From DATILL01 sp035476575 (lineage in GTDB: Bacteria > Actinomycetota > Actinomycetes > Mycobacteriales > JACQDL01), in NCBI GenBank assembly GCA_035476575.1, contig DATILL010000156.1, forward strand, positions 1 through 64,000: a stretch of 64,000 nucleotides of DNA. Reading direction: 5' to 3'. The translations under genes were made by a program, and so were the position numbers. This document shows, piece by piece, positions 44,061-53,307 of the stretch. Position 1 is the first letter of the stretch. Each line of letters begins with the position of its first letter. Under the pieces are notes generated by a model. The model was given only the letters and a program-made list of their open reading frames with translations. It had not been told where the DNA came from and made no database searches.

Positions 44061-44751
44061 TCAGGACCGGCCCGCCTTCTTCGGTCGTCCTGTCCGCTTT
44101 TGCCGGCCACGCCGGGAATCGCTAGGCTGGACGATGACCGAACCCTCGCCCTGGAGTTTCAGTTGGAACATCTCGCCGGAGCCGCCTTTGATCAGCGACT
44201 TGGCGCTCTCGGAGCGGTGGATGCTGATAGTGAGGGAGGAGGTCCATCCGATGACCGCGTCTGTGTCGACGTAGACCGGCTCCGTGCCGCTGAGGGAAAA
44301 CACCACCGGCTGGCCGTGCGCGGTGATCGCGATCGAGCCTGCTCCGCTGAGCTCGCAGTTGAACAGGCCGCCGACGTTCATGCCGGCCCCCTTGACGAGA
44401 CGGATCTCATACTGCAAGGACTCGTCGAAGCAGAGCACGCTCTTACCGGCAACGGCCAGGCCGTCACCGTCGATCAGGAGTACGTTCTTGGCCAGATCGG
44501 CGAGCCATATCTCGCCGCGACCGGTGACCTCCATGAGCGGTACGCCCTCGCCGGTCACCGCCCGCTTGAGGAGCTTGCGAAGCCCTTGGCTTCCGGTTTG
44601 GATCGTGAGATCGCCGCTATAGGCGATCATTGCGCCCTGCCGGGCCAGCATGCGGCCGGCGACGGTACCGGACGCAGTACCGATTCTGCAGGCTCATGCC
44701 CGGCTCAGCCAGGGGTTGCACCGTGTGCTGGGCGAGGAACGAGTCTCGCAC
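44061..44751 (-). pseudogene. AIM24-family (DUF124) protein gene, apparently frameshifted near its 5' end
   Basis: The main frame (44061-44651) encodes 196 residues typical of AIM24 proteins: MLARQGAMIAYSGDLTIQTG, MEVTGRGEIWLADLAKNVLL, GAGMNVGGLFNCELSGAGSI. It lacks the usual first 35-40 residues. These occur upstream in another frame: GTG at 44751 with GGAAGGAG 6 nt before it encodes VRDSFLAQHTVQPLAEPGMS and LQNRYCVR, then the frame must shift near 44672-44682 to reach TVAGRMLARQG. Either a true 1-nt lesion or a sequencing error. AIM24 proteins form beta-barrel trimers of unclear function. The basic KK/RR-rich tail is unusual. Confidence 0.65.
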
Positions 44752-44793
44752 AGCAGTCTCCTTCCGATTCGACGGGTCGTTCCGGTCGGACAG

Positions 44794-45810
44794 TCAACCC
44801 AGGCCGCGCGTGAGGTCGTGCCCGTCGCGGGTCGGCGTGACGGTGTCGGTGGGTGAGAGGTAACGCTTGCGCAGGCGATGGATGGCGTACGCCGTGGCGA
44901 GCCCGCTGACGGTGAGGTCGTAACGTCCGCCCAGCCCCACGACCACGTCGAGGAGTACGAAGAAACTGAGCAGCCCGGCGACGGTGCGGACGCCGTCGGC
45001 GCCGTACGGACCGGTGGCTGCCATCCGTCTGATCAGCAGGACGCCGATGAGGATCGGCGCGACCGCGATGGACACCCCGAGCGGCCAGGGCAGGTTGGCG
45101 TGGGCGATCCCGTAGGTCGCGACCCAGTGGGCGAGGACGCACCCGAACGCGATGATGCCGAGGCCGCGCCGAGGCCGGCGGCCGTCCGTGGCGTGCCGGC
45201 TCGCAACGCGGCGGCCGACCAGGAAGGCCGCGACCACTGCGAGACCGGCAAGGCCCGTGGCCGCGAGGAGAACCGGGATCGGTGGGCGCTGGTCGAACTC
45301 GCCGTAGATCAGCGGCGTTGCCGCCAGCGCCACCGCCACGACGCCCAGGCCAGGCCGGCACACCCACGGCCGATCGCGGCGACGAGGCACCAACCACTCG
45401 ACCACGAGGACCGAGGAACAGATGCTGATCGCGGTATGGAACGCGGTGAGGTGCACCGCGATCAGCACGTTGGTGTGCCACACGACGCTGTAGCTGCCGA
45501 TGCCGGAGTCGCGCCAGAAGCGCGGGTAGAACCAGTACCGATCGACCAACGCCTCCTCCCACACGCCGTATGCCACGCCCAGCAGACAGAGCCCGGCGAA
45601 GCCGAGCCCGAACCGGTGCGCGACCTCGCGGCAAACCAGCGCGCCGCACCCGTAGAGCGCGACCATGAAGGCGAGATTCCACGGCAGAACGAGATCCAGC
45701 GGCGGGGTCGCCCCCGACAACCCCTCCCCGAAGTACGGCGCGACCAGCAGGACGAGCAGCGCCGGACTCGCCAAGAACAGCCGCGACAGCCTGCCAGAAC
45801 GGGACGTCAC
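44794..45810 (-). CDS. Polytopic membrane protein of unknown function
   Basis: The 338-residue protein has about nine to ten hydrophobic segments, with conserved-looking charged/aromatic loops such as GVWEEALVDRYWFYPRFWRD. I do not recognise a family. It is divergent from the TetR gene, with the 26-bp palindrome between the two start codons, so it is the probable target of that regulator. GTG start at 45810. Confidence 0.7.
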   Translation of the reverse strand: MTSRSGRLSRLFLASPALLVLLVAPYFGEGLSGATPPLDLVLPWNLAFMVALYGCGALVCREVAHRFGLGFAGLCLLGVAYGVWEEALVDRYWFYPRFWRDSGIGSYSVVWHTNVLIAVHLTAFHTAISICSSVLVVEWLVPRRRDRPWVCRPGLGVVAVALAATPLIYGEFDQRPPIPVLLAATGLAGLAVVAAFLVGRRVASRHATDGRRPRRGLGIIAFGCVLAHWVATYGIAHANLPWPLGVSIAVAPILIGVLLIRRMAATGPYGADGVRTVAGLLSFFVLLDVVVGLGGRYDLTVSGLATAYAIHRLRKRYLSPTDTVTPTRDGHDLTRGLG

Positions 45811-45818
45811 ACAGCCAC

Positions 45819-45844
45819 ATTACCAGAGTGATCACTCTGGTAAT
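45819..45844. promoter_or_regulatory. Perfect 26-bp palindrome, likely TetR operator
   Basis: ATTACCAGAGTGA is followed directly by its exact complement (45819-45831 and 45832-45844). It lies 8 nt upstream of the membrane-protein start and 12 nt upstream of the TetR start, in the only gap between the divergent genes. This is the expected size and place for a TetR operator controlling both. Confidence 0.8.
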
Positions 45845-45856
45845 TACGATGGTCAG

Positions 45857-46462
45857 GTGTCACGGACCGTCCACCCGCAGCGACATGCCGCACGCCGTCA
45901 GCGCATCATCGATGCCGCATTCACCTGCTTCGCGCGCGACGGCTACGACGGCGCCACCACGGCCACGATCTGCGCCACCGCAGGCATCGGATCAGGCACG
46001 TTCTTCCACTACTTCCCGAGCAAGGTGTCCGTCCTGCTCGCGATCCTCGACCAGGGCACGCAGCAGACACGGGACTGGTTCGCCGGCCAGACCGGCCGCG
46101 ACGACCCACGCGATGTCATCCTCGACTGGGCCCGCCACACCGCGACCGCTGCCACCGACCCACGGCTGGCCGGGTTCGTCCGCACCGTCGGCGCCGTTGC
46201 CGGCGAGCCAGACATCGCGGCCGCCCTCGCCGTCGACGAGCACGCCCAACGCAGCGGACTGCAACCCTGGATTCGCTGCGCGCAACTCGCCGGCTCAGTA
46301 CGAACCGACCTCTCAGCGCCGACGCTGACCACCTGGGTCATCCTCATCCTCGACGGCTACCTTGGCCGACTCGCCGCCGACAACCGCTTCTCCAGCCCCA
46401 CCCACCGGCGCATCCTGATCGACACCGTCACCCGACTCCTCGCCACCCGAGGCCCTGAATGA
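45857..46462 (+). CDS. TetR-family transcriptional regulator
   Basis: The 201-residue protein has the N-terminal TetR HTH: RRQRIIDAAFTCFARDGYDG, ATTATICATAGIGSGTFFHY and FPSKVSVLLAIL, followed by a helical ligand-binding domain. GTG start; it is divergent from the membrane-protein gene and probably represses both from the palindrome at 45819. The ligand is unknown. Confidence 0.9.
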   Translation: MSRTVHPQRHAARRQRIIDAAFTCFARDGYDGATTATICATAGIGSGTFFHYFPSKVSVLLAILDQGTQQTRDWFAGQTGRDDPRDVILDWARHTATAATDPRLAGFVRTVGAVAGEPDIAAALAVDEHAQRSGLQPWIRCAQLAGSVRTDLSAPTLTTWVILILDGYLGRLAADNRFSSPTHRRILIDTVTRLLATRGPE

Positions 46463-46576
46463 CCGAGGCAGCCCGGGCGGCACATGGCCTGAGGGTACGG
46501 CCCCCACAGCGACAGCGCGCCACCAGGACGAACCGTCCCGGTGAGTCCGGGACTCCATCGCTTGGGGAGGATGGGG

Positions 46577-46790
46577 TCATGGGGAACGACGGGGGCAGTA
46601 CCCGGCTGAGTTGCGGGTGCGGGCGGTCCGGTTGGTCGCGGAGTCCAGAGCGGACTGCGACTCGGAGTGGGCGGCGATCGTGTCGATCGCGGCGAAGCTC
46701 GGGGGGCCGAGACGCTGGTAAGTGGGTCCGCCAGGCCGAGATCGACGCCGGGGCGCGGTCCCTGCTTGCGCCGTCGGTTCCGCACCTGCC
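46577..46790 (+). mobile_element. IS3-family orfA transposase fossil
   Basis: Translated fragments match OrfA of IS3-type elements: QYPAELRVRAVRLVAESRAD, CDSEWAAIVSIAAKLG in one frame, then KWVRQAEIDAGARS in another. At least one frameshift breaks it and no orfB follows, so it is inactive. Confidence 0.65.
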
Positions 46791-47238
46791 GGCCCGTTTA
46801 GCGCTGCTAGTTTGTCAAGATTGACCGCAGCGTCCACCTTGGGCCATGCCACTCCATAGCGATGCCGGTTGCGTCCCGGGTCCGCGGCCGATGGCGATGG
46901 CACGCCGTCCGCGGCCGGGCGCTGGGCGATGGCGAAGATCCAGTAGCCACCGAGGTACTTGGGGTGCGCCGCACCACAGGTCCGGCGACCGGATCCGGTT
47001 CCAGCCTGCGCAGGCGCCGTCCCTCGGCCGCCTTCGCCGGGTTCGGATGCGGACCCGCGTCCGCCAGCCGATACTCGTACGGTCCGCGGCTACCGAGAAA
47101 CGGCCCTCAACCTCCGTCTTTCACTGGGGTTGGGGTGATCTCGTGACACACCGGGATGTAGGGGTGTCAAGGCGGGGGGAGGTGCACCTGACCAGCGAAG
47201 TTGCGATTTGTCTAGATCGGCATCGAGCTGAGGTTGGT
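46791..47238. other. Intergenic sequence between two IS fossils
   Basis: No gene, repeat or RNA is recognisable in this stretch. Frames are open on both strands, as expected for GC-rich DNA, but no translated segment resembles a known family. It is probably eroded mobile-element sequence. Confidence 0.4.
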
Positions 47239-48360
47239 GCACCTGGTTGGTGCGGCGTATGGGGTGGGCGCGTGGGCTGGAGCTGGTCGGGGGTGATGAG
47301 TGGTGTGTGGCGTTGGCCGGGCTGTTGCAGGTACGGCTGCTGGCCGGACGGGGCGGGCTGGCCGCCGGGGTCTCGGCCGCGATGTACCGGCGTGGGTTCG
47401 ACCCGGGCTACGGCTGGGGACAGGTGCTGGTCGATCTGGCCCTGGTGCTGGTCGGCGGTGGCCAGGTGGTCCGGGGGCTTCCAGGCGCCGCGGCATCTGG
47501 GGTCGGTGATCGGCGCGGTCCCCTCGACCCGACGGTGTGGCGGGCGCTGTCTGAGGCCGGCGACCCACGGGTGCCCGGATCCAGAACGCGGCCGCGATCT
47601 CCGCCGCTGCTGGTGACGCCTGCTGGAGGGCCGACCCGAAGGGTTCCCCTGGCTGAACGTGGCCGGGCGGGAGCTGGTCGGGGTCAGGGTGGCCGGCCTG
47701 GACGCCAGCGTGGTCCTGGCAGCGTCGGGGAGGGAGAACGCGAAAGCGACGTACAAGGGCGGGGACGGGTTCGTGCCCAACCTGGCCAGCCCGCGACAAC
47801 CTCGACGACGTGCTCGTGATCGACCCGAGGCCGGGCAACGCCACCAGCAACGACGCCGCCGGGTAACATTGCCTGCCTGAACGCCGCGGTCCAGGCAGTC
47901 CCCGGCAGGTACCGCCGAAGGGTGCTGGCGCGCCTGGGGCGGGGCAGGGTCTCCCCACGCGCCGCTCGACCACATCGCCTCCGGCAGTCTGGCGGGACGG
48001 CGGCAGGAGCTCTCCGCCGGCTGGGCGTGCACCGACCGGGAGCCGGACGCCATCGACGCCACCCCGAAAGCTGCCTGGCAGAACGGGACCGACCAGGACG
48101 GCACGCTCGTGACGGACAACCTGGGCCGCGGGCATCACCGGCGTGCTGGACCTGTCGCAGTGGTACGAGAAGATCCCCGGCCCGCGGATCCTGGCCCGGG
48201 ACGAGCCGCTGCACCCCAAGTACCTCAAGCGGGCCAGCGACCGGGAGAAGGCCGCACCACCCGCGGCCACCGCAAGACCGACCCACACCCACGCACCGGC
48301 TGGCCCTGGACACCAGACCTCATCAACACCTGAGAGACGACCAAGGCACCATCCGCCTCC
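47239..48360 (+). mobile_element. IS1380-family transposase fossil
   Basis: Segments of an IS1380 DDE transposase follow each other in changing frames: GLAAGVSAAMYRRGFDPGYG, GQVLVDLALVLVGGGQVV, PTVWRALSEAGDPRV-like sequence, FPWLNVAGRELVGVRVAGLD, SGRENAKATYKGGDGFVPNL, VIDPRPGNATSNDAA, ITGVLDLSQWYEKIPGPRIL, DEPLHPKYLKRASDREKA and finally GWPWTPDLINT. Several frameshifts are present, and the part between DREKA and GWPW is deleted. A TGAAAGATCCAGGC motif near 48503 resembles the end region of such elements. Inactive. Confidence 0.75.
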
Positions 48361-48734
48361 ACCCGACCCCGACCCCGACCCACCGTCTCAACCAGCACGA
48401 GAAAACCTCCGGCGCGTGGAACCAGACCCCGATCCTGCCCACCGAACGAAAACCATGACTAAAGATGGATCGACGACCAAGGAGCCAACCCCCTCACCCC
48501 CATGAAAGATCCAGGCTGAGCCCAGGGTGACCTGGTACAACTGCAGATCTCCGGCATCGGACAACGCCGCCACACCGTCGACGGCACCGGGCCGATCACC
48601 GGTCCTAGATGCCGCGGCGCCCGCAGGTCACTGATCCCCGGCGATCAGCACCAGCGCCAGGTCCGCCCGCGGCTGACAGCGACCGCGGACAGCCAGCGCG
48701 AGTGTACGAGCGGGGGCCGTGGGATCATGCGTTG

Positions 48735-49994
48735 GTGAGCGGCGGTGCGGCGGTGCGTGTCTTCATCTCATATGCACAAGATGATGCTGCTCATGTTGAT
48801 CTGGTGCGCCAGTTCCGGGACTTCCTGCGTGAGCAGGGCGGTGTTGATGCGCGACTGGACCTGCCGGCTGCCGAGCGACCGCGGGATTGGCCGGCATGGA
48901 TGCAGGAGCAGCTTGAGGAGTCCGATTTCGTGCTGGTGGTGGCCTCGCCCGAGTACAAGAAGAGGGCTGAGGACAAGGCACCAGGCGATGAGGCGCGCGG
49001 CGTGCGATGGGAGACCCGGCTGATCCGTGAGATGTCATACGCCGACCACCAGGCGGGGCTGACCAAGGTGTTGCCGGTGGTTCTGCCAGGCAGGGCGGCG
49101 ACAGAGATCCCACTCTGGCTGGGCCCGACGAGCCGCACCCACTACGTCGTCACAGACTTCACCTTCGTCGGCGCGGAGGCGCTCCTGCGCTACCTTACAG
49201 GCCAGCCGTACGAGGCTGACCCGCCTGCGAGCGTGCCGCCCGTGCTGCCGCCTCGAGGGGCAGGTTCGGCGCTGGATGTCAGCGAACCGGCCGCTGGCGT
49301 CCACGCCGCGTCACTGGCTCATTCGGTGGTAGCGCAGGAATCCCGGCCGCCCCGGGAGGACTCCCCACCGCGCGTCCGCGTATCGGGGCCGCGCCACCCG
49401 TCCCGCTGGCGCAGGCGCTGGTTGGGCTGGGGCCTGCCCGTTGGTGTCGCTGTGGTGCTGGCCGCGGTCGCGGTCACCACGCTGTCCTGGTACGGCCGTC
49501 ATCAACGTGCGGCAGGACCGGCCGCCGGATCGTCGGGCCAGCAGACGTTTCCTGGCTACCAGACGGTCTACTCGGATCGAGTCGTCCGGCTACCCGGCCC
49601 GCCATACTGCTCTCGTACGCTGGTGGATCTCGACACTGCCACCGTCACCACACAGGTCGAGCCGACCGCCCGCATAAGCCGAGATATCGACTTGAACTAT
49701 GACGGCTGTGGCGCCATCCTGACTCGCAACGACACCGGCAGCAAAGCCGCCGGGTTCGCGCCAGCCGGCAACCTCACCCCTGCCCGGTGCATGCAGGCTG
49801 CCCTCAGCAACGCGTTGGCTCCGGACGAGCAAGTCACGAAGTTCCCGAGGGGCACTGCCGCCTGCGTCATCACGAACACCGGAGCGGTCGCCTGGCTCAG
49901 AGTGCGCGAGGCGGGTGGGCCGTACGCGCAACCCGCCGAGGATCCACCCCATCTGACACTTGAGCTGCTTGTCACCTTGTGGCGCCCGAAATAG
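48735..49994 (+). CDS. SEFIR/TIR-like domain protein with one membrane segment
   Basis: Residues about 8-158 form a SEFIR-type (TIR-related) domain: VRVFISYAQDDAAHVDLVRQ, FRDFLREQGGVDARLDL, WPAWMQEQLEESDFVLVVAS, EYKKRAE, and WETRLIREM with a Glu in a place where TIR NADases carry theirs. A disordered linker with prolines, a basic patch RWRRRW, a membrane segment (about 232-252) and an extracytoplasmic domain of about 160 residues with three to four Cys follow. GTG 48735 is used because the domain starts right after; the frame is open back to ATG 48609. Island context beside IS fossils suggests an immune or signalling role; enzyme activity is not shown by the sequence. Confidence 0.72.
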   Translation: MSGGAAVRVFISYAQDDAAHVDLVRQFRDFLREQGGVDARLDLPAAERPRDWPAWMQEQLEESDFVLVVASPEYKKRAEDKAPGDEARGVRWETRLIREMSYADHQAGLTKVLPVVLPGRAATEIPLWLGPTSRTHYVVTDFTFVGAEALLRYLTGQPYEADPPASVPPVLPPRGAGSALDVSEPAAGVHAASLAHSVVAQESRPPREDSPPRVRVSGPRHPSRWRRRWLGWGLPVGVAVVLAAVAVTTLSWYGRHQRAAGPAAGSSGQQTFPGYQTVYSDRVVRLPGPPYCSRTLVDLDTATVTTQVEPTARISRDIDLNYDGCGAILTRNDTGSKAAGFAPAGNLTPARCMQAALSNALAPDEQVTKFPRGTAACVITNTGAVAWLRVREAGGPYAQPAEDPPHLTLELLVTLWRPK

Positions 49995-50102
49995 CGTCCA
50001 CCACCTGCCGGCACGGTGGGCGGTTCCACGCCCGCGCTCACGATGCCGCCGCATCCGATGAACCAGACATAGGCATGGAACCCGACGTCTCCCGCATCCG
50101 GG

Positions 50103-51084
50103 TTACCGGGGTGAGAGTGTGGTGCGGTCGGGGTGCAGGGTGAGTACTCCGCTGCGGAGTCCGTTCCAGGTGGTGCCGCTGCCGTTATAGCGGGCTGTCT
50201 CGCGTGACCAGCGGAGGTTCCCGGCGGGTATGGCGAGGACGCCTTGGATGTAGGCGCGCACGGAGGGGTCGGTGTAGCGGTCGCGGAGGAACTCGGCGCG
50301 TTGGGTCAGTGCCTGGTCGGCGGCGGCGATGCGGTCGGCGACGGTGCGCACGGCGGCGGGTAGCTGTTGGCGGTGGGTTCGCATGAGTACCGCCACAGCG
50401 CTGAAGTAGTCGCCGTGGAAGAACTCCGTGCGGAAGGAGAACAGGTCGTTGCACAGGAGTATGTGCTCGATGGCGAGGCCTCCCAGGGACGCGAGGTCGG
50501 GGTCGGCGTCGAGCAGGTCGCTGAGGTCCATGTCGAGGATGTGCTCGAGGGCCACAACGTTGGGCCGCAGGCCCACGGTGATCCTTCGGAGCCGCAGGTA
50601 GCCGTCGAGATCGGGCAGCCGGAAGGAGCTGCGCAGCTTGTTCTCCTCCCACCGCGTCGAACCATTCTTGCCAGGTTTGGAGGTAGCGCGCGTAAATGCG
50701 GGGCGGCATCTTGGTCTGGAACCGGTCGAGCATATCGGCGAACGCCGGTCCGTAGGGGTGGTTGGCGATCTCGGAGGCGGACAGCTCGTCGAACAGTGCC
50801 CGGCTGAGAATCGCGATGTCGTCGACCGCAAAAATCAACGAGGTCATGTAGGAGCTGTCCGCGATTTTGTCGGTCGCGCCGACAGGGTATACAAGGGAAT
50901 CCCACATCGGGTAGCGACACTCGAGCAGACACGACAGCTCCTGGTCAGAAAACGGCCGGAACTTGCGCACCCACGCCGCGTTGTCCTCGTAGATCGACGG
51001 GTACTCAGGGTGGATGCACGCCCGCGTCGAGCATTCCACCTCGGGAAATATCACTGTCGTGCCGGGCACGAGATGGATTGTCAT
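50103..51084 (-). pseudogene. Class I terpene synthase, single frameshift
   Basis: Two overlapping frames together encode one terpene synthase of about 326 residues. The 5' part (ATG 51084, GGAGG upstream) has WVRKFRPFSDQELSCLLECR and VDDIAI with Asp88-Asp89 as the metal-binding pair, although the usual third acidic residue is missing. The 3' part has the second metal site NDLFSFRTE (NSE motif, 50424-50450) and WSRETARY near the end. The frames change at GCGGTGGGAGGAG around 50650; one extra base there would explain it (FDAV into WEENKLRSSF). Unless this is a sequencing error, the enzyme is inactive. No prenyl transferase or P450 gene is next to it. Confidence 0.8.
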
Positions 51085-51531
51085 TTCGCGGTCACCCTCC
51101 TGCTACCAGGTGGTCAATGTGCTGGCCGCCCGAGCGTGCATCCAGCTCACGCCCGCAGCGTCCAGTACCACCCGAACTTACCAACGACGCGACCCGCCTC
51201 CGCCCGCCACGGCTATCGACACTAGTAGCCGGCGTGTCAGTGCGCTGCACGACCCCGTATAACATGCTGCGCCCACACCACGCCCATGTCAAGGCCACTC
51301 ACTCTGGCAACCTGAACGGACGGCCTGGGACGGACGCAAAGCGGCGGTAAACAGACCAGGCATGTATCCGGGGCGACCTTCGCGCCCGGCCCTGAACCCC
51401 CACCTAGCTAGCGCAACCCAAACGCTGTAGTGATCTTGGTTCAAGGACTTAACATAATGATATAACAGTCACGTCGCAGCCACGACAACCCCGGTTACCT
51501 CCTACCGCGCTCGAGCGGTGACACTGTAGCG
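51085..51531. other. Intergenic region between terpene synthase and DUF1801 gene
   Basis: No coding gene recognised. The first 20 nt are the terpene synthase ribosome binding site (minus strand). An unusually AT-rich patch at 51436-51470 (TTGGTTCAAGG, then TAACATAATGATATAAC) could hold a plus-strand promoter for the gene at 51532, with TATAAC at 51461-51466 as -10, but the -35 spacing is not ideal. Confidence 0.35.
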
Positions 51532-51873
51532 ATGGATGCCGCCGTGCGGGCCTACATCGACGCCATCGTCCCTGAGCATCGGCCGCTGTTCGACCGCCTC
51601 CACCGGCTGATCCTCCAGGCGCGCCCCGATGCCACGGTCGTGCTCTCGTACCAGATGCCTACCTATAAGGTCGGCCGGCGCCGCCTGTACGTCGGCGTGT
51701 GGAAACACGGGGTGTCGCTCTACGGTTGGGAGCAGGGACGCGATGGCGGCTTCACGGAACGCCATCCCGGGCTCAGGACGAGCAAGGGGACCATCCAGCT
51801 ACGCGCCCAGGAGGCCGCGCGCATCCCTGACGAGGAGTTCCGAGACCTGGCTCGTACCGCCCTCAACGGCTGA
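51532..51873 (+). CDS. DUF1801 (YdhG-like) protein
   Basis: The 113-residue protein starts MDAAVRAYIDAIVPEHRPLF and has the typical LSYQMPTYKV, YVGVWKHGVSLYGW and SKGTIQLRAQEAARIPDEEF. Small cytoplasmic family without firmly known function, often acquired with accessory DNA. Confidence 0.8.
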   Translation: MDAAVRAYIDAIVPEHRPLFDRLHRLILQARPDATVVLSYQMPTYKVGRRRLYVGVWKHGVSLYGWEQGRDGGFTERHPGLRTSKGTIQLRAQEAARIPDEEFRDLARTALNG

Positions 51874-52120
51874 TCCGACCGAGCTGCGAGCATGGCTGTG
51901 GCTACCGTTCACTCGCGGCTACGCGCGTCGGGTCACCCTGATCGCCGTTCAGCGCTGTCTCCCAGCCTGGTGTGGTCCGCCTGGCTGGGTATTTCCGAGC
52001 GCCGTCTGATGCTCCTCCCGTGGCTCGGTGCTGACGGCGGCAGGTTCGGGCCGCCGTAGACAACGGGTCGCCCGCCCAGCAGCCGCCAGGCAGGTCAGGG
52101 CGACCGGACGAGGAGACGAC

Positions 52121-52690
52121 GTGGCCCTTCCCGGAATGATCGCGATCGCTGGGCTGCTCGGCTGGGTGGCGTTCGAGGTGCTGCTGCGCCGTCGTGACGA
52201 CACCGAGACGGCGAGCTGGCAGGCCAGCGCAGGCGACCGCAACAGCACGAGAGTCCTGCTGGCCGCGTATGCGGCGACCGTCGCGACCAACGTCGGCGCC
52301 CCGCTGCTGCCCTTCGGCCATGTCGGCACAGCGTGGCGATGGGTCGGCGTCGCCATGGTCGCGGCCGGGCTGGCGCTGCGTGCCTGGGGCATGGCGACGC
52401 TCGGCCGTTCCTACACCCGCACGCTGCGTACCGCCAGCGACCAGCGGCTGGTGGCGGACGGCCCATACCAGCTCATCCGCCACCCAGGCTACGGCGGCAG
52501 CCTCCTCGTTTGGATCGGCTACTCGCTGGGCCTTGGGAGCGTGGTCGCCGTCGCGTTGACGGCCGTGCTGCTGCTCGGAGCGTACTCGTGGCGGATCAGC
52601 GCCGAGGAAAGGCTGCTGGCGGGCGCCTTCGGTGACCAGTACACGGAGTATGCGCGGCGGACAAAGCGGTTGGTGCCATTCCTGTACTGA
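52121..52690 (+). CDS. Isoprenylcysteine carboxyl-methyltransferase-family membrane protein
   Basis: The 189-residue protein has about four membrane segments and the family C-terminal motif: GRSYTRTLRTASDQRLVADG, PYQLIRHPGYGGSLLVWIG and EERLLAGAFGDQYTEYARRT. GTG 52121 is chosen because GAGGAG lies 5-6 nt upstream. Bacterial members methylate small or lipid substrates; the target here is unknown. Its TGA stop lies in a 15-bp tandem duplication. Confidence 0.85.
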   Translation: MALPGMIAIAGLLGWVAFEVLLRRRDDTETASWQASAGDRNSTRVLLAAYAATVATNVGAPLLPFGHVGTAWRWVGVAMVAAGLALRAWGMATLGRSYTRTLRTASDQRLVADGPYQLIRHPGYGGSLLVWIGYSLGLGSVVAVALTAVLLLGAYSWRISAEERLLAGAFGDQYTEYARRTKRLVPFLY

Positions 52691-52714
52691 GCGGACGTCT
52701 ACTGAGCGGACGTC
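52685..52714. repeat. Perfect 15-bp tandem duplication containing a stop codon
   Basis: TACTGAGCGGACGTC at 52685-52699 and again at 52700-52714. The last Tyr codon and TGA of the methyltransferase gene are in the first copy and are repeated exactly in the second. Confidence 0.93.
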
Positions 52715-52776
52715 GGCAGGACGGCGTGGCTTGGAATGGTGCTGCGCGGAATGGGCGTGGCGCAGGACGGCGTAGA

Positions 52777-53166
52777 TCAGTGCGGGCCGGCGAGGTACGC
52801 GGCGGCCAGGCGCTTCGGGGCTCGAGCGAGCCATGCCTCGACCAGCAGCTCGGTGAGCTCGGGCGACGCGATCCGTTCCAGGCGCACGAGGACCGCCGGG
52901 TACCCGTTGAAATGCGGCGTGGTGAAGTACACCGTCGGGTCGTCGGCCAGCAGCGCCTCCTTGACCCCAAGGTCGGGCACGTGCGCGGCGAGGATCGGCC
53001 CCTGCGGGGCGGCGTCGCCGAGAGCCTTGAGATCCGCTCGCCGCAGCGGCCGCTCCCACGCGAACCCCTTGTCCTTGACCCGCCAGTGGCAGATGCCCTC
53101 TCGCGACTGCTCGGCCGTCTCCGGCAACGCCAGCGCGATCCGGCGTACGTCGTCCCAGGTGGCCAT
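52777..53166 (-). CDS. MmcQ/YjbR-family protein
   Basis: The 129-residue protein starts MATWDDVRRIALALPETAEQ and has FAWERPLRRADLKAL, PTVYFTTPHFNGYPAVLVRL and ELLVEAWLARAPKRLA, all typical of the double-wing YjbR fold, which may bind DNA or small ligands. A GTG three codons upstream (53175) is an alternative start. Confidence 0.88.
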   Translation of the reverse strand: MATWDDVRRIALALPETAEQSREGICHWRVKDKGFAWERPLRRADLKALGDAAPQGPILAAHVPDLGVKEALLADDPTVYFTTPHFNGYPAVLVRLERIASPELTELLVEAWLARAPKRLAAAYLAGPH

Positions 53167-53307
53167 GCCCGACACCTTAGGCCGGCAGCGGCGCCGAGGT
53201 GGGCTGAACCGGCTCCGCAGCGTACGTCAGGGAATGCTGGCGGGTCATGACGGGCATCGGAAAATACTAGCCTGGATATGCGTCGAATCAGGCACGACTG
53301 GCAGAGA

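Noticed and set aside
40668..53300. Second attachment repeat of the tRNA-Arg 3' end
   Set aside because: I looked for the T-arm/acceptor sequence downstream and found none in the window, so the island's far border cannot be placed.
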